DNA of 64,000 nucleotides from Candidatus Zixiibacteriota bacterium (GCA_017999435.1 JAGNLV010000004.1:310001-374000), one strand, 5' to 3'; shown: positions 1 to 8,993, counted from the first letter of the stretch. Translations and numbers: made by a program. The notes: generated by a model not told the origin, from the sequence alone.

Positions 1-1
1 C

Positions 2-802
2 CACAACGCCGGCGAATTCCTCGCCTGGCCGGAGAACCCCGAGGCTTTCGCGATCATCCTCGACGCCGCCGGCGTCAGCTACACGCTCTCCAGCGAGGCG
101 GTCGGGTACGACAGCGTCAACTACGGCGTCTGGTACGACGACGTGCAGTTCGCGCGGGTCGCGCTTCGCCACGCCGCGATCGCGAAGAAACTGGGGGTGA
201 AGAAAATCGTGCTCGGCGAATGCGGCCATGCCCACAAGGCCCTCACCGTCGTCGCCGACCGCATCTTCGTCCGGGAGTACAACGTCCCCCGCGAGAGCGC
301 GCTCACCTTCCTGCACCAGATTCTTGTCAAGGAGAAACGGCTTGCGCTCGATCCGTCCCGCAACGACGACATCCTGACCACCCTCCATGATCCCTGCAAC
401 GTGGTCCGCCTCATGGGCATCGTGCAGCCCCAGCGCGAACTCCTCCGCGCGGTGAGCAACCGGTTTCGCGAAATGGAGCCCCACGGCGTCACCAACTACT
501 GCTGCGGCGGCGGGAGCGGATTCGCCATCACCCAGGACCTCAACTTCCCGGACTGGCGCAACTCCCTGGCCGGCCGGGCCAAGCTGCGGCAGATCCTTGA
601 CGTCTTCCAGGACGTCCTCGACCCCGGGCACAAGAAGTACGTGTGCGCTCCCTGCTCGAACTGCAAGGGGGCGCTGCGGGACATGTTCGCGGCTTACGGA
701 TTGTTCGAACGCTGCAGCATCCTCTACGGCGGACTCGTCGAACTGATCGTCAACGCCATGGCCGATGTCGAGAAACCGTTCCTCGAGTGGGAGTGGCGCT
801 GA
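2..802 (+). CDS. DsrK/HdrB-like CCG-domain (Fe-S)-binding protein, 5' end outside window
   Basis: Only the last 266 codons are present; the frame is open to the left edge. The visible part matches the C-terminal half of heterodisulfide-reductase-like electron transfer subunits (DsrK, HmeD, TmcB). It has a GECGHA stretch around nt 220, a DPCNVVR segment around nt 390, the cluster motif NYCCGGGSG at about nt 494-520, and a final APCSNCK at about nt 646-666. These Cys-rich CCG motifs bind a noncanonical [4Fe-4S] cluster in characterised family members. Such proteins pass electrons between membrane quinone partners and cytoplasmic disulfide or sulfur chemistry. The partner subunits would lie upstream, outside the window, so the exact complex cannot be named. 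It converges on the suf genes. Confidence 0.85.
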   Translation, partial: HNAGEFLAWPENPEAFAIILDAAGVSYTLSSEAVGYDSVNYGVWYDDVQFARVALRHAAIAKKLGVKKIVLGECGHAHKALTVVADRIFVREYNVPRESALTFLHQILVKEKRLALDPSRNDDILTTLHDPCNVVRLMGIVQPQRELLRAVSNRFREMEPHGVTNYCCGGGSGFAITQDLNFPDWRNSLAGRAKLRQILDVFQDVLDPGHKKYVCAPCSNCKGALRDMFAAYGLFERCSILYGGLVELIVNAMADVEKPFLEWEWR

Positions 803-836
803 GCCGCGCCGGCTTGTGCCGCGCGCCGCGGTCGGG

Positions 837-1778
837 TTAGCGCGACAGCAGCCCGCCGATAATCACCTCGATCGCCTCATCCTCCGACAGCCCCCGCGAC
901 ATGAGCGTCTCGAGTTGTTTGCTGTCGACGCTTCCGATGGCGGCCTCGTGCGTGATGTGCGCTTTCGGATGCCGTACGTCGACGATCGGCACGGCCTCGG
1001 CCTGCCCGTGGTCCTGGATGATCTCTTTGCAATCGACATGCCCCCGCGCGTAGGCCGCGCCGGCCGTGAGCTTGTTGTACACTTTCGCCGTCGCCGTGTC
1101 CCGCACCGCGATCTTCGAGGTCAGCACCCCGGTCGCGTGTTCGCCGACCAGGTGGGCGGTCTCGTTGATCCGAATCCGGTCGTCCCCCCGTCCGGAGATG
1201 CGCGCCGCCATTTCCAGGAGGCTGTGCGCGCGGCAGGTGGCTTCGTAGTCGATGTCGATATTCCCGACCCGTCCCTTGATCAGCTCAAACTCCGTCCGGA
1301 ACCGCGCGCGCGGCCCGACCTCGACCACCGCCTTGGGGACCACGACCACGCCGCCGCTCGGGCTGTGGACGTGGCGTTCGAAGTAGGCATACTCCGCCCC
1401 CTCTTTGATTTCGATGGCCGCGTTCATGAGGTGCTGCACGTTCACCGCGAAGGGGAAGGTGCAGTGGGCGAGCAGCGATACTTTCGCCTGGACGCCGATT
1501 CTCACGTCGAGCACGATCCGCTGCACGCCCTCCTTGGGCAGCATGCCGAAACACAGGTGCACCGGATTGGCGACCACCGCCCCCTCCTGCAGCGCGATCT
1601 GCGCCTCGATCCCGTCGCTGAGCTCGTTGACATCGATCGTGAGCCCGGGCACCGCGTGCATCCCCAGCACGCGGTTGTAGTTGATCTCCATGTGCGCGAC
1701 GTTCGGATCCTGCAGTTGGTGCGGGTCGGCGTTGATGCTCTTGTAGAGGTCGTTGATGAGCTGTATGGAGGTGCTCAT
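837..1778 (-). CDS. sufB: SufB/SufD-family Fe-S scaffold protein (short, SMS/archaeal-type)
   Basis: This 313-aa protein is much shorter than E. coli SufB (about 495 aa) and consists almost only of the SufBD beta-helix core. With SufC it would form the scaffold on which Fe-S clusters are assembled. Conserved C-terminal elements are visible: GHVDCKE with Cys250, in the region where SufB has its essential Cys, and THEAAIG with His277. The ATG overlaps the sufC stop (ATGA), so translation is coupled to sufC. There is no second SufB/D paralogue, SufS, SufU or SufE here. That fits the two-gene minimal SUF systems (SmsC-SmsB) described in anaerobes and archaea. SufD is the alternative name, but a lone SufBD next to SufC normally acts as SufB. 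Confidence 0.85.
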   Translation of the reverse strand: MSTSIQLINDLYKSINADPHQLQDPNVAHMEINYNRVLGMHAVPGLTIDVNELSDGIEAQIALQEGAVVANPVHLCFGMLPKEGVQRIVLDVRIGVQAKVSLLAHCTFPFAVNVQHLMNAAIEIKEGAEYAYFERHVHSPSGGVVVVPKAVVEVGPRARFRTEFELIKGRVGNIDIDYEATCRAHSLLEMAARISGRGDDRIRINETAHLVGEHATGVLTSKIAVRDTATAKVYNKLTAGAAYARGHVDCKEIIQDHGQAEAVPIVDVRHPKAHITHEAAIGSVDSKQLETLMSRGLSEDEAIEVIIGGLLSR

Positions 1779-2518
1779 GATTCACCCCCCCTGCCGTTCC
1801 GGTCGGGGGCGTTCTTGTGCTCGCAGGGCATGCACTTCCCCTCGAAGTAGCGGCGGATTTTCGCCACCGTCCCCTTGTCCACAACCGTCCCCTTGCACAG
1901 CAAGAACGCGTGTTCGGCCTGGTCGAGCACGGCCAGGCTGTGGGTGATCAGAATGACGGTCGTGCCGCGCTGCTTGAGCAGCTTGACCGCCTGGAAGATG
2001 CGCTCGATCGACTCGATGTCGATTCCCGAGTCGGGCTCGTCGAGGATCGCCACTCTCGGCTCCATGGCGAGAATCGAGGCCAATTCCACCTTCTTGCGCT
2101 CCCCGCCGCTGAGCGTCTTGTCGACCGCGCGGCGAAGGTAATCCTCCGGGTTGAGGCCGACCTCGGCCAGCGTCCGGCACAAGTTGTCCTTGCTCTTGTC
2201 CCGGGCCGCGCTGGCCAGGAATTCCCACACGGTCAGTCCCTCAAACCGGGCCGGTTCCTGCCAGGCCAGCGTGATTCCCCGGCGCGCCCGCTGGTCGACC
2301 GGCAGGCTCTTGATCGATTCCCCCTGAAAGCGAATGTCGCCCGAGTAGCCGTCATACCCCGCCAGGCCCATGATGGTTGCGGCCAGCGTGGATTTGCCCG
2401 CCCCGTTCGGTCCGACCACTGCGTGGACATGCCCCTCCCAGAAGTCAATGTTCAGGTCCTGGAGAATCGGCTTGTCGTTCAGCGACAGGCTCAGGTTGTC
2501 GATCGCCAGCACACCCAT
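1775..2518 (-). CDS. sufC: SufC, ATPase of the Fe-S cluster assembly SUF complex
   Basis: This is an ABC-type ATPase of 247 aa, the usual SufC length. It has Walker A GPNGAGKST at residues 36-44, the signature LSGGERKKVE (SufC-typical, with KK after ER) and Walker B followed by DEPDSGID. The start MGVLAIDN was chosen because all ABC homology begins there; the much longer open frame upstream is unsupported. It is the first gene of a two-gene operon and its TGA overlaps the sufB ATG. SufC hydrolyses ATP to drive conformational change in the SufB scaffold. Confidence 0.92.
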   Translation of the reverse strand: MGVLAIDNLSLSLNDKPILQDLNIDFWEGHVHAVVGPNGAGKSTLAATIMGLAGYDGYSGDIRFQGESIKSLPVDQRARRGITLAWQEPARFEGLTVWEFLASAARDKSKDNLCRTLAEVGLNPEDYLRRAVDKTLSGGERKKVELASILAMEPRVAILDEPDSGIDIESIERIFQAVKLLKQRGTTVILITHSLAVLDQAEHAFLLCKGTVVDKGTVAKIRRYFEGKCMPCEHKNAPDRNGRGGES

Positions 2519-2595
2519 GGGCGGGTCCTTTCGCGACGTCTCCGACCCGCGTCCGCGGGTTCGATGGTTGACTGTTCCGATACAATAAAGGGTCG

Positions 2596-2607
2596 TTTGC
2601 CGGCAAA
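2596..2607. promoter_or_regulatory. 12-bp perfect palindrome upstream of sufC
   Basis: The sequence TTTGCCGGCAAA is its own reverse complement and lies 78 nt upstream of the sufC ATG, in the only stretch between the suf operon and the flavoprotein gene. Just downstream on the minus strand is an AT-rich TTTATTGTAT that could serve as a -10 region. An operator for a suf repressor is possible; it does not match the sequences I know for IscR or SufR sites. Confidence 0.3.
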
Positions 2608-2622
2608 TGCACGAGAAATTTT

Positions 2623-4089
2623 TCACAATCGCCGCCGGTCCGCCCGACCCGGCCGCCCCCCGCCGAACAGGTCTTTCAAAACCAGGATGGCCGCATGATA
2701 CCCGCACATGCCGTGCACTCCGCCGCCGGGCGGCGTCGAGGCCGAGCAGATGTACACCCCCGCGAGCGGCGTCCGGTAAGGCGCCCGCCATCCCGCGGGC
2801 CGGGTGAACAACTGCCGCGCATCGAGTACGCCGCCGGTGATATCGCCGCCGACATAGTTCGGGTTATACCGCTCCATGTCCGCCGCGTGCAGGGTATGCC
2901 GGCCGATGATTACTTCGCGAAACCCGGGTGCGAAGCGCTCAATCTGCGCTTCGATCGCCCCGGTCATGTCGATTGTCGAGCCGTTCGGGACATGGCAGTA
3001 TCCCCAAGCAGTGTGTCGGCCCGCGGGCGCCCGTGAGAGATCGAACAGGGTCGGCTGCGCCAGCAGCACAAACGGCCTCTCCGGATGTTTCCCGGCCCAT
3101 ACCAGCCGCTCCGCCTCCGCCACCTCCGCGAAGGTCCCGCCCACGTGAACGACACCTGCCCGGCGACATTCCGGCGCGGTGAAGGGAATCGGTTCGCGCA
3201 GTGCCCAATCCACCTTGCACACCCCCGGTCCATGCCGGTACTGGGCGAGTCGTTTGCGGTAAGCCTCCGGCAGCCGGGTTCCCGCAATATCGAGCACCTG
3301 CCGGGGCGAGAGGTCGAGCAGGACCGCTCGGGCCGGGGGAAGGTCCTCCAGGCTGCGAATCTCGCGATTGAGGGAGATCTCGACTCCGAGCGTGCGGGCG
3401 TGCGCCGCGAGAGCGTTGGCCAGCCGCTGAGCGCCGCCGCGGGGCATCGGCCAGCCCGCCGTGTGGGCGGCCGCCCCCAGGACGAGCCCGGCCGCGGCGG
3501 AGACCGGCCGGTCCAGCGGCAGCACCCCGTGCGCCGCCGCCCCAGCGAACAAGGCCCGCCCGCGCGCGGAGCGAAAGTGTGCGTCCGCCACCCCCCGCGC
3601 CGACCGCAACGCCCGCATCCCCAACCGGGCCATCGCGGCGGGATGCCGGGGAAAATGCAGGGGCGCCAGCGCCTCCGGGAACAGCTTGTCCCACCCCCGC
3701 ACCAGCGGCGCCATCAGGCGAAGGTACCCGGCGCGGTCCCCCGCCAGATGCCCGGCCGTATCCTCCATTGAACGCCACACGGCCGCCGCCGAGCCGTCGT
3801 CCAGCGGGTGCGCGTAGGCGATCGGCGGATGCACCCAGTCGAGTCCGTAGGCCTGCAGCGGCAGCCGCGCCAGGAACGGCGACCCGGCCGCGAGCGGATG
3901 GACAGCCGAGCAGACGTCGTGCACGAACCCCGGAAGCGTCAGCTCGGACGAGCGGAGTCCCCCGCCCGGGGCGGCGGCCCGTTCGTAGACGGCCGCGCTC
4001 AGCCCGGTCTCAGCCAGGGCAATCGCGGCCGCCAGACCGTTGGGGCCGGATCCCACGACCACTGCATCATACTCCGTATGCCTGCTCAT
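2623..4089 (-). CDS. Phytoene-desaturase-like FAD-dependent oxidoreductase
   Basis: The 488-aa protein starts with a clear dinucleotide-binding motif, VVVGSGPNGLAAAIALAE, followed by an ERAAAPGGGLRS stretch, as in CrtI-type desaturases and the PYROXD2-like oxidoreductases. The C-terminus carries the family element YICSASTPPGGGVHGMCG, the FAD-contact region. The start MSRHTEYD lies directly before the Rossmann strand; 15 further upstream codons are open but look arginine-rich and unconserved. No carotenoid synthesis genes lie nearby, so a carotenoid substrate is not supported and the physiological substrate is unknown. Confidence 0.8.
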   Translation of the reverse strand: MSRHTEYDAVVVGSGPNGLAAAIALAETGLSAAVYERAAAPGGGLRSSELTLPGFVHDVCSAVHPLAAGSPFLARLPLQAYGLDWVHPPIAYAHPLDDGSAAAVWRSMEDTAGHLAGDRAGYLRLMAPLVRGWDKLFPEALAPLHFPRHPAAMARLGMRALRSARGVADAHFRSARGRALFAGAAAHGVLPLDRPVSAAAGLVLGAAAHTAGWPMPRGGAQRLANALAAHARTLGVEISLNREIRSLEDLPPARAVLLDLSPRQVLDIAGTRLPEAYRKRLAQYRHGPGVCKVDWALREPIPFTAPECRRAGVVHVGGTFAEVAEAERLVWAGKHPERPFVLLAQPTLFDLSRAPAGRHTAWGYCHVPNGSTIDMTGAIEAQIERFAPGFREVIIGRHTLHAADMERYNPNYVGGDITGGVLDARQLFTRPAGWRAPYRTPLAGVYICSASTPPGGGVHGMCGYHAAILVLKDLFGGGRPGRADRRRL

Positions 4090-4644
4090 CACGTCGCCTC
4101 GGCGCCGTCGGGAAAACGCCCCCGTGTCGCGCACAACCGGCCGCGCCTGTCACTACAACACGCCTCCCCCTGTTCGGTTCGCTCTCGGAGAACCACGGGC
4201 GGAGGATCGGGCCCCCTCGCCTCCTCATTTTTCTTTACAACTTTCCGAAATCATGTATCGTAGGGAATAAGGAATTAGCGCGCCGGCTCTCGTTCATGGA
4301 CGGCCGGCGACCCCACCGCCACCGCGGGCGCCGCTGCCCGCCGAGAAAGGAGTTTTTGATGTTGGCCATTGTCGTAGGCACCGCGGGGAACTCACACGCT
4401 CGAGGACTGGGCCGCTAGCGCCGCCATCTCTTCCTGAAGCGATGCGCCGCCGGCGTATCGCCGCTCTGTCCTTCCCGAATCCCCGGTCTTCGCCCCCTCC
4501 TCCGAAGGCGTGAGGTCGTATTCCCCGCTCTCACCCCAACAGTCAACCCCGACGGCCGTACGGCCTGAGGGCGCCGCACCGGCATACGTCTTCGCCGTTG
4601 GCGCCCCGGGGAAATTCGGACAATGTGTCGGAGAGCAGCATATA
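4090..4644. other. Divergent intergenic region with possible rsgA promoter and leader
   Basis: This 555-nt stretch separates the flavoprotein gene (leftward) from rsgA (rightward). A candidate plus-strand promoter reads TTTACA (4234-4239), a 16-nt spacer, then TATCGT (4256-4261), inside the only AT-rich patch. Downstream of it lies a 19-codon open frame with a strong ribosome site. Apart from these nothing is recognisable, and no riboswitch fold was identified. Confidence 0.3.
4359..4418 (+). CDS. Possible 19-aa leader peptide upstream of rsgA
   Basis: The frame MLAIVVGTAGNSHARGLGR is preceded by a near-ideal ribosome site, AAAGGAG, seven nt before the ATG. It ends in TAG about 225 nt before the rsgA ATG. 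No homology is recognised. The strong ribosome site is the only support; it could be a leader peptide or a chance match. Confidence 0.25.
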   Translation: MLAIVVGTAGNSHARGLGR

Positions 4645-5724
4645 ATGGACCTGACTGAATTCGGATTTGATGATCGCTGGGGCGCGCTGATGGCCCCGTA
4701 CGCGGCAGCGGGACTGGTCCCGGCCCGCGTGGTCCGACAACATCGCGAGCGCAGCATTGTGATCGCCGCGGCGGGCGAATTGACCGGCGAGGTCGCCGGC
4801 CGCTTTCGCCGCGACTCGGCCGGCCGGAGCGACTACCCGGTGGTCGGCGACTGGGTGGCCGCGGAGATCGCGGGGGACCGGCTCGCGGTCATTCACGCCG
4901 TGCTCCCCCGCCGCAGCGCTTTCACGCGCAAGGTGGCCGGGAACCTGACCGAGGCGCAGGTGGTCGCCGCCAACATCGACACCGTCTTTCTCGTGACCGG
5001 TCTCGACGGCAATTTCAGCCTCCGCCGCATCGAGCGCTACCTGACGAGCGCCTGGGACAGCGGCGCCTCTCCGGTGATCGTGCTCAACAAGGCCGACCTG
5101 TGCGGCGACCCGGCGGAAGTACTGGCCGGCGTGGAGGCGGTCGCGCTCGGGGCGCCGGTGGTTGCGTTGAGCGCCCTCGACGGGAGCAACGTAGAGGCCC
5201 TGCGGCCATACCTGGTTCCCGGCCGCACCGCCGCATTGCTCGGGTCCTCGGGCGTGGGGAAGTCGACCCTCATCAACCGTCTCCTCGGCGAGGAGCGTCT
5301 CCCCACCCGCGAGATCAGCGACCGCGCCGGCCGGGGCCGCCACACCACCACCCACCGGGAACTGGTGCAGCTTCCCGACGGCGCGCTCCTCATCGACACC
5401 CCCGGCATGCGCGAGCTGCAGTTGTGGGCCGATGAGGACAGCCTCGAACGCGCTTTCGACGACATCGAGGCGCTCGCCGCCCGCTGCCGCTTCGCCGACT
5501 GCCGCCACGAAGCCGAGCCCGGCTGCGCGGTGCGCGCGGCCGTCGACGCCGGATCCCTCGACCCGGCGCGGCTCGAGAGCTATTTCAAGCAGCGCCGGGA
5601 GCTCGCGTTCCTCGGGCTCAAGATGGACGAACGCTCCCGCCGGCAGGCGGACAAAAGCCGGGGCCGGCGTTTCGCGCAGATGAGAAAGGAGATCAAGCAG
5701 CGCAAACCGAACTTTGACAAGTAG
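4645..5724 (+). CDS. rsgA: RsgA, small-subunit ribosome biogenesis GTPase
   Basis: A 359-aa circularly permuted GTPase. An N-terminal OB-fold region (residues about 1-80) is followed by the permuted motif order: NKAD (G4) comes before the P-loop GSSGVGKST (G1) and DTPGMRE (G3). A C-terminal zinc-binding module has the pattern CRFADCRH...GC. RsgA helps mature the 30S subunit and uses GTP hydrolysis on late pre-30S particles. The ATG at 4645 has a GGAG-type ribosome site; an upstream extension of 45 codons is open but not conserved. It ends just before a terminator shared with the convergent lipoprotein gene. Confidence 0.93.
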   Translation: MDLTEFGFDDRWGALMAPYAAAGLVPARVVRQHRERSIVIAAAGELTGEVAGRFRRDSAGRSDYPVVGDWVAAEIAGDRLAVIHAVLPRRSAFTRKVAGNLTEAQVVAANIDTVFLVTGLDGNFSLRRIERYLTSAWDSGASPVIVLNKADLCGDPAEVLAGVEAVALGAPVVALSALDGSNVEALRPYLVPGRTAALLGSSGVGKSTLINRLLGEERLPTREISDRAGRGRHTTTHRELVQLPDGALLIDTPGMRELQLWADEDSLERAFDDIEALAARCRFADCRHEAEPGCAVRAAVDAGSLDPARLESYFKQRRELAFLGLKMDERSRRQADKSRGRRFAQMRKEIKQRKPNFDK

Positions 5725-5726
5725 GC

Positions 5727-5762
5727 AAAAAAAAGACCCGGCGGACTCGCTGTCCGCCGGGT
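5727..5762 (-). terminator. Rho-independent terminator of the lipoprotein gene, between convergent genes
   Basis: There is a perfect 11-bp stem (arms 5736-5746 and 5752-5762, sequence ACCCGGCGGAC and complement) with a 5-nt loop. On the minus strand it is followed by eight T. It lies between the rsgA stop and the stop of the leftward lipoprotein gene; the hairpin may also stall plus-strand transcripts. Confidence 0.9.
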
Positions 5763-5786
5763 ATCGTTTCGCGGCCGGCCGCGCCG

Positions 5787-6641
5787 TCAATCCGCCACCA
5801 CCGCTCGCATTTCCTGCAGCGCCGGGATGGCATCGAGGCTGTATTCCCAGATGGCCATGTTTCCGTCGACGGTACTGGCGTTTGACTCGATGACTTTGCC
5901 TGGGAAGGTGACGATGAATCTGACCTTGTGCCCGGCAAAGGCTTTGGCAAACTCGTTCTGCTGGCTGTCGACGTCGGCCGGTTCCATAGTCCCGGCCTCT
6001 CCCGCATCGTCCGAGGCCGCAGCTTCCTCGACCGTCTCGTCCGCAGGCGCTTCTCCGGCCTCCTCCGGCTCAGTCGCCTCTCCCTCCTCGGCCTCGTCCG
6101 CACTTGCCCCTTCCTCCTCCATTCCCGGTTCCTCCTCGTCGCTCCCCGACTCCAGCGGCCGTCGGTACAGCCAGGTGCCGTCGGGTTGACGTTCGAACGT
6201 AATCCCGCTGAGGCCGGCCTCGGCGAGTCCGGTCGCGTCTCCCTCTTCGTCATCCGGGGTGAGCAAGTTGGAGACTCCGGCCGCGGCGTTGAGATCGGCG
6301 AACGTGAAAGTCATGTCCCAGATTTTGTTGGCCTCATCCTCCGACGCCCGGTACGAGACCAGTTCCACGCCCTCGGTTGTTTGGGCGATCGCCTGCCGGA
6401 TCGAATCCTCCGACAGCTCGGCGAATCCGAGGTTTACCTCGGTCGAATCCTCGCCCGCGAGCGCAGCCATCGACTTTGCGAAATCCTCGAACTGCTGCAG
6501 GTACTCTTTGTTGACGGCGTAGTGGAAGGAGACTTTCCCCGACCCGTCCTTGTCGATCACCATCTGCTCTTCGTAATCAAAACAACCCGCGGTCAGCCCG
6601 GCCGCGAGCGCCACCAGCACCAGCACCCAGGTGCGCCTCAT
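5787..6641 (-). CDS. Predicted lipoprotein with acidic Glu/Ala-rich segment
   Basis: This 284-aa protein begins with a lipoprotein signal ending LTAGC (Cys20), so it should be anchored in the inner or outer membrane. The mature N-terminus reads CFDYEEQMVIDKDGSG, resembling bacterial lipoproteins that carry an LppM-like domain. Residues around 170-225 form a low-complexity acidic region rich in Glu, Ala and Pro, then a short folded C-terminal part follows. The ATG at 6641 precedes the hydrophobic core directly. It is single-gene, closed by a strong terminator. Function is unknown. Confidence 0.75.
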   Translation of the reverse strand: MRRTWVLVLVALAAGLTAGCFDYEEQMVIDKDGSGKVSFHYAVNKEYLQQFEDFAKSMAALAGEDSTEVNLGFAELSEDSIRQAIAQTTEGVELVSYRASEDEANKIWDMTFTFADLNAAAGVSNLLTPDDEEGDATGLAEAGLSGITFERQPDGTWLYRRPLESGSDEEEPGMEEEGASADEAEEGEATEPEEAGEAPADETVEEAAASDDAGEAGTMEPADVDSQQNEFAKAFAGHKVRFIVTFPGKVIESNASTVDGNMAIWEYSLDAIPALQEMRAVVAD

Positions 6642-6755
6642 GATACACCTCGTGATAGTTGATTCGGATCTGATTTTTCTACCGGACATTAATCGTGGCC
6701 GCCGGGTCGCCTGTCAAGCATCAACTCGGCGCCCGGTTGCGGCGCGCCGCGGATT

Positions 6756-8993
6756 TCACCGGACCGTCAGTTCATCCAGAAGCGCGCGGTAGCCATACAC
6801 CTTGTCCAGAAGAAACAGGATGTAGCGGACATCCGCCACCACCGCCCGCGAGAGGTTGCGGTTGTAGCAGAAATCCTTGTGCACGCTCTCGATATTGGTG
6901 TCGAAATCCAGGCCGATCAATTCCCCTCGGCCGTTCAGCACCGGACTGCCGGAATTGCCGTTGGTGCCGTCGTTGGTCGTGATGAAATCGACCGGCACGT
7001 CGTTCAGGTGGGCGTCGACATACGGCCAGAAATCGCGCCGCCGCCAGACTTGTTTCAGTTCGGCCGGCACGATAAACGGTTCTGCTCCGGTCTCTTTCTC
7101 CATCACCCCGGTCAGACTCGTAATGTAATCGTGGGTGACCGCGTCGCGCGGCGAGTAGCGGCGCACCTCGCCGAAGCTGAACCGCTTGGTTCCGTTGGCA
7201 TCCGGGTAGAGGCGGTCTCCTTTCCACGCTTGCAGCGCCCGCATATATTGGCGTTCCAGCCGCCCTGCCGCGCTCGCGAAGACCCGCTCTTCGGTCTGCA
7301 TCCGCTCGAACTCGGGTCCGAGCGCCGCCGCGAGGTCGATGAACGGATCGCGCAGGCGCCGCAGGTCCGCGGTCGACATGCGAAACATCTCCCGCCGCGC
7401 CTGCTCCTGCCCGACTTTGGTCTGCGCGAACATCCGGTCGAGCAGTCGGTCCAGGAACCGGTCGCGCTCCGGCCCGCCGGCGAACAGGCTGTCGACCGCG
7501 GCCAGCCGCTGCCCGTCCGGCAGCGCCAGCGCCTGCTCGAGCCAGTAGCGCATAAACACGCGGTCCATCGCCGGGACGAGATTGATCTGCGCCTGCTCCA
7601 GGCGCCGCAGCACGCGGAGCGAATCCCGGTCCTGGTAACCGCTCTCGCGCTCGGGGTCCGGTTTCTCCCGCTGCTCCGCCCATCGATACACCTGCCGGGC
7701 CAGAGAGAGGTGATCGACATACCAGACCATGCCGAGCACTTCCCGCCGCTCGCGCGCAGCGGCGTGGGCATCGTAGAGACTGTCGAATGCCGGGATCAAA
7801 CCGCCGAAACGCTCCCAGCGCGCGGAATCGCCGCGCAGGAAAACCGTCAATTCGGCCTCGGCGGCCGCCGTCCTGGCCACGACGCTGTCTCTGGCCAGAC
7901 CGGCCACCAGCCCCTGCGTCTTCTTCATCCGGTTGCTGATCCCCTGCACCGTCGAGGCCATGCGCAGAGCGATCCCGGGATTCTCCGCTCCCGCCGAATC
8001 GATTTTCGCCAACAGCTGCAGGGACCGGTCGATCGACCGCGGGTAGGTGAAGTTCACCGCCTCGGCGATGGCGCGCGCCACCGTGTACCGCTGCGTCTTC
8101 CCCGGATAACCGATCATCATCGTGAAATCCCCCTCCTTGACTCCCTGTGCCGACACCGGCAGCCACGCCTGCGGCTCGTACGGGACATTGTCCCGGGAAT
8201 ACTCGGCCGGCTTTCCATCGGGCCCCACGTATGCCCGGAGGAAGGAATAGTCTCCCACGTGGCGGGGCCAGATCCAGTTGTCGATCTCGTCGCCGTAGTT
8301 CCCGATCGCCATCGGCGGCGCGTGCACAATGCGGACGTCGCGGATGCGCAGGAAGGTTGTCAGCGTGTATTTCGTCCCGCCGTAGATCGGGGTCACCTCC
8401 GCCTGGATGTCGTCCCGGCCCTGCTCGGCTTCCCGGACAATCTCTTTCGTAATCCGGTCGAGCGCCTCATAGCGCGCCAGGCCGTCGAGTTCCTCCGGCA
8501 CCGCCGCCAGCACCCGGTCGCTCACGTCCGCCTCCGCCAGCGTGACATACACGCTCGTTCCCACCGCGCGGATCTCCTCCGCGGGCGTGGGAGCGTAGAA
8601 GCCGTCCCGAAGGTAGTTGTGCTCGACTGTCGAGGCGCGCTGGATCGCCCCGAAAGCCACGTGGTGGTTTGTGATGATCAGCCCTTTCGGCGAGACGAAG
8701 GAGGCGCTCCCGCCCCCGAGGTTGATGCAGGCATCCGCAACATCCGGCCGCGCAGTGTCGTACATCTGCTCCCGCGACAACCGGAGCCCCCGGGCCTGGA
8801 GGCTGTCCCAATCAAGGCGGTCGAGCTCATACAGCGGCCACATCCCCTCGTCGGCGGCGGCCCCGCCGCTCAGAGCGGCCGCGATCGCGACTGCCGTCAT
8901 CAGGCTGCGAGCGCCCCCGCGACGGCCGAAGCGAACTCCTCGGAACTTCAGGTAATCCCCCGCGCCGAGCCTGGTGTGGAAACGAAGACGCAT
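6756..8993 (-). CDS. S46-family dipeptidyl-peptidase (DPP7/DPP11-like), exported
   Basis: A 745-aa serine exopeptidase of family S46, whose members (DPP7, DPP11, DAP BII) remove N-terminal dipeptides in the periplasm of Bacteroidetes and relatives. A long basic N-region and hydrophobic stretch end near AAADEG, indicating export. The chymotrypsin-like fold is marked by ITNHHVAFG (His110/His111), the HNYLRDGFYA element and GNSGSP with the nucleophile Ser681. The position that sets P1 preference in characterised enzymes (Gly in DPP7/DAP BII, Arg in DPP11) is Thr699 here by eye. The start at 8993 has AGGAG seven nt upstream; the long open frame beyond it is not coding. It is divergent from the secreted unknown gene at 9150. 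Confidence 0.9.
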   Translation of the reverse strand: MRLRFHTRLGAGDYLKFRGVRFGRRGGARSLMTAVAIAAALSGGAAADEGMWPLYELDRLDWDSLQARGLRLSREQMYDTARPDVADACINLGGGSASFVSPKGLIITNHHVAFGAIQRASTVEHNYLRDGFYAPTPAEEIRAVGTSVYVTLAEADVSDRVLAAVPEELDGLARYEALDRITKEIVREAEQGRDDIQAEVTPIYGGTKYTLTTFLRIRDVRIVHAPPMAIGNYGDEIDNWIWPRHVGDYSFLRAYVGPDGKPAEYSRDNVPYEPQAWLPVSAQGVKEGDFTMMIGYPGKTQRYTVARAIAEAVNFTYPRSIDRSLQLLAKIDSAGAENPGIALRMASTVQGISNRMKKTQGLVAGLARDSVVARTAAAEAELTVFLRGDSARWERFGGLIPAFDSLYDAHAAARERREVLGMVWYVDHLSLARQVYRWAEQREKPDPERESGYQDRDSLRVLRRLEQAQINLVPAMDRVFMRYWLEQALALPDGQRLAAVDSLFAGGPERDRFLDRLLDRMFAQTKVGQEQARREMFRMSTADLRRLRDPFIDLAAALGPEFERMQTEERVFASAAGRLERQYMRALQAWKGDRLYPDANGTKRFSFGEVRRYSPRDAVTHDYITSLTGVMEKETGAEPFIVPAELKQVWRRRDFWPYVDAHLNDVPVDFITTNDGTNGNSGSPVLNGRGELIGLDFDTNIESVHKDFCYNRNLSRAVVADVRYILFLLDKVYGYRALLDELTVR

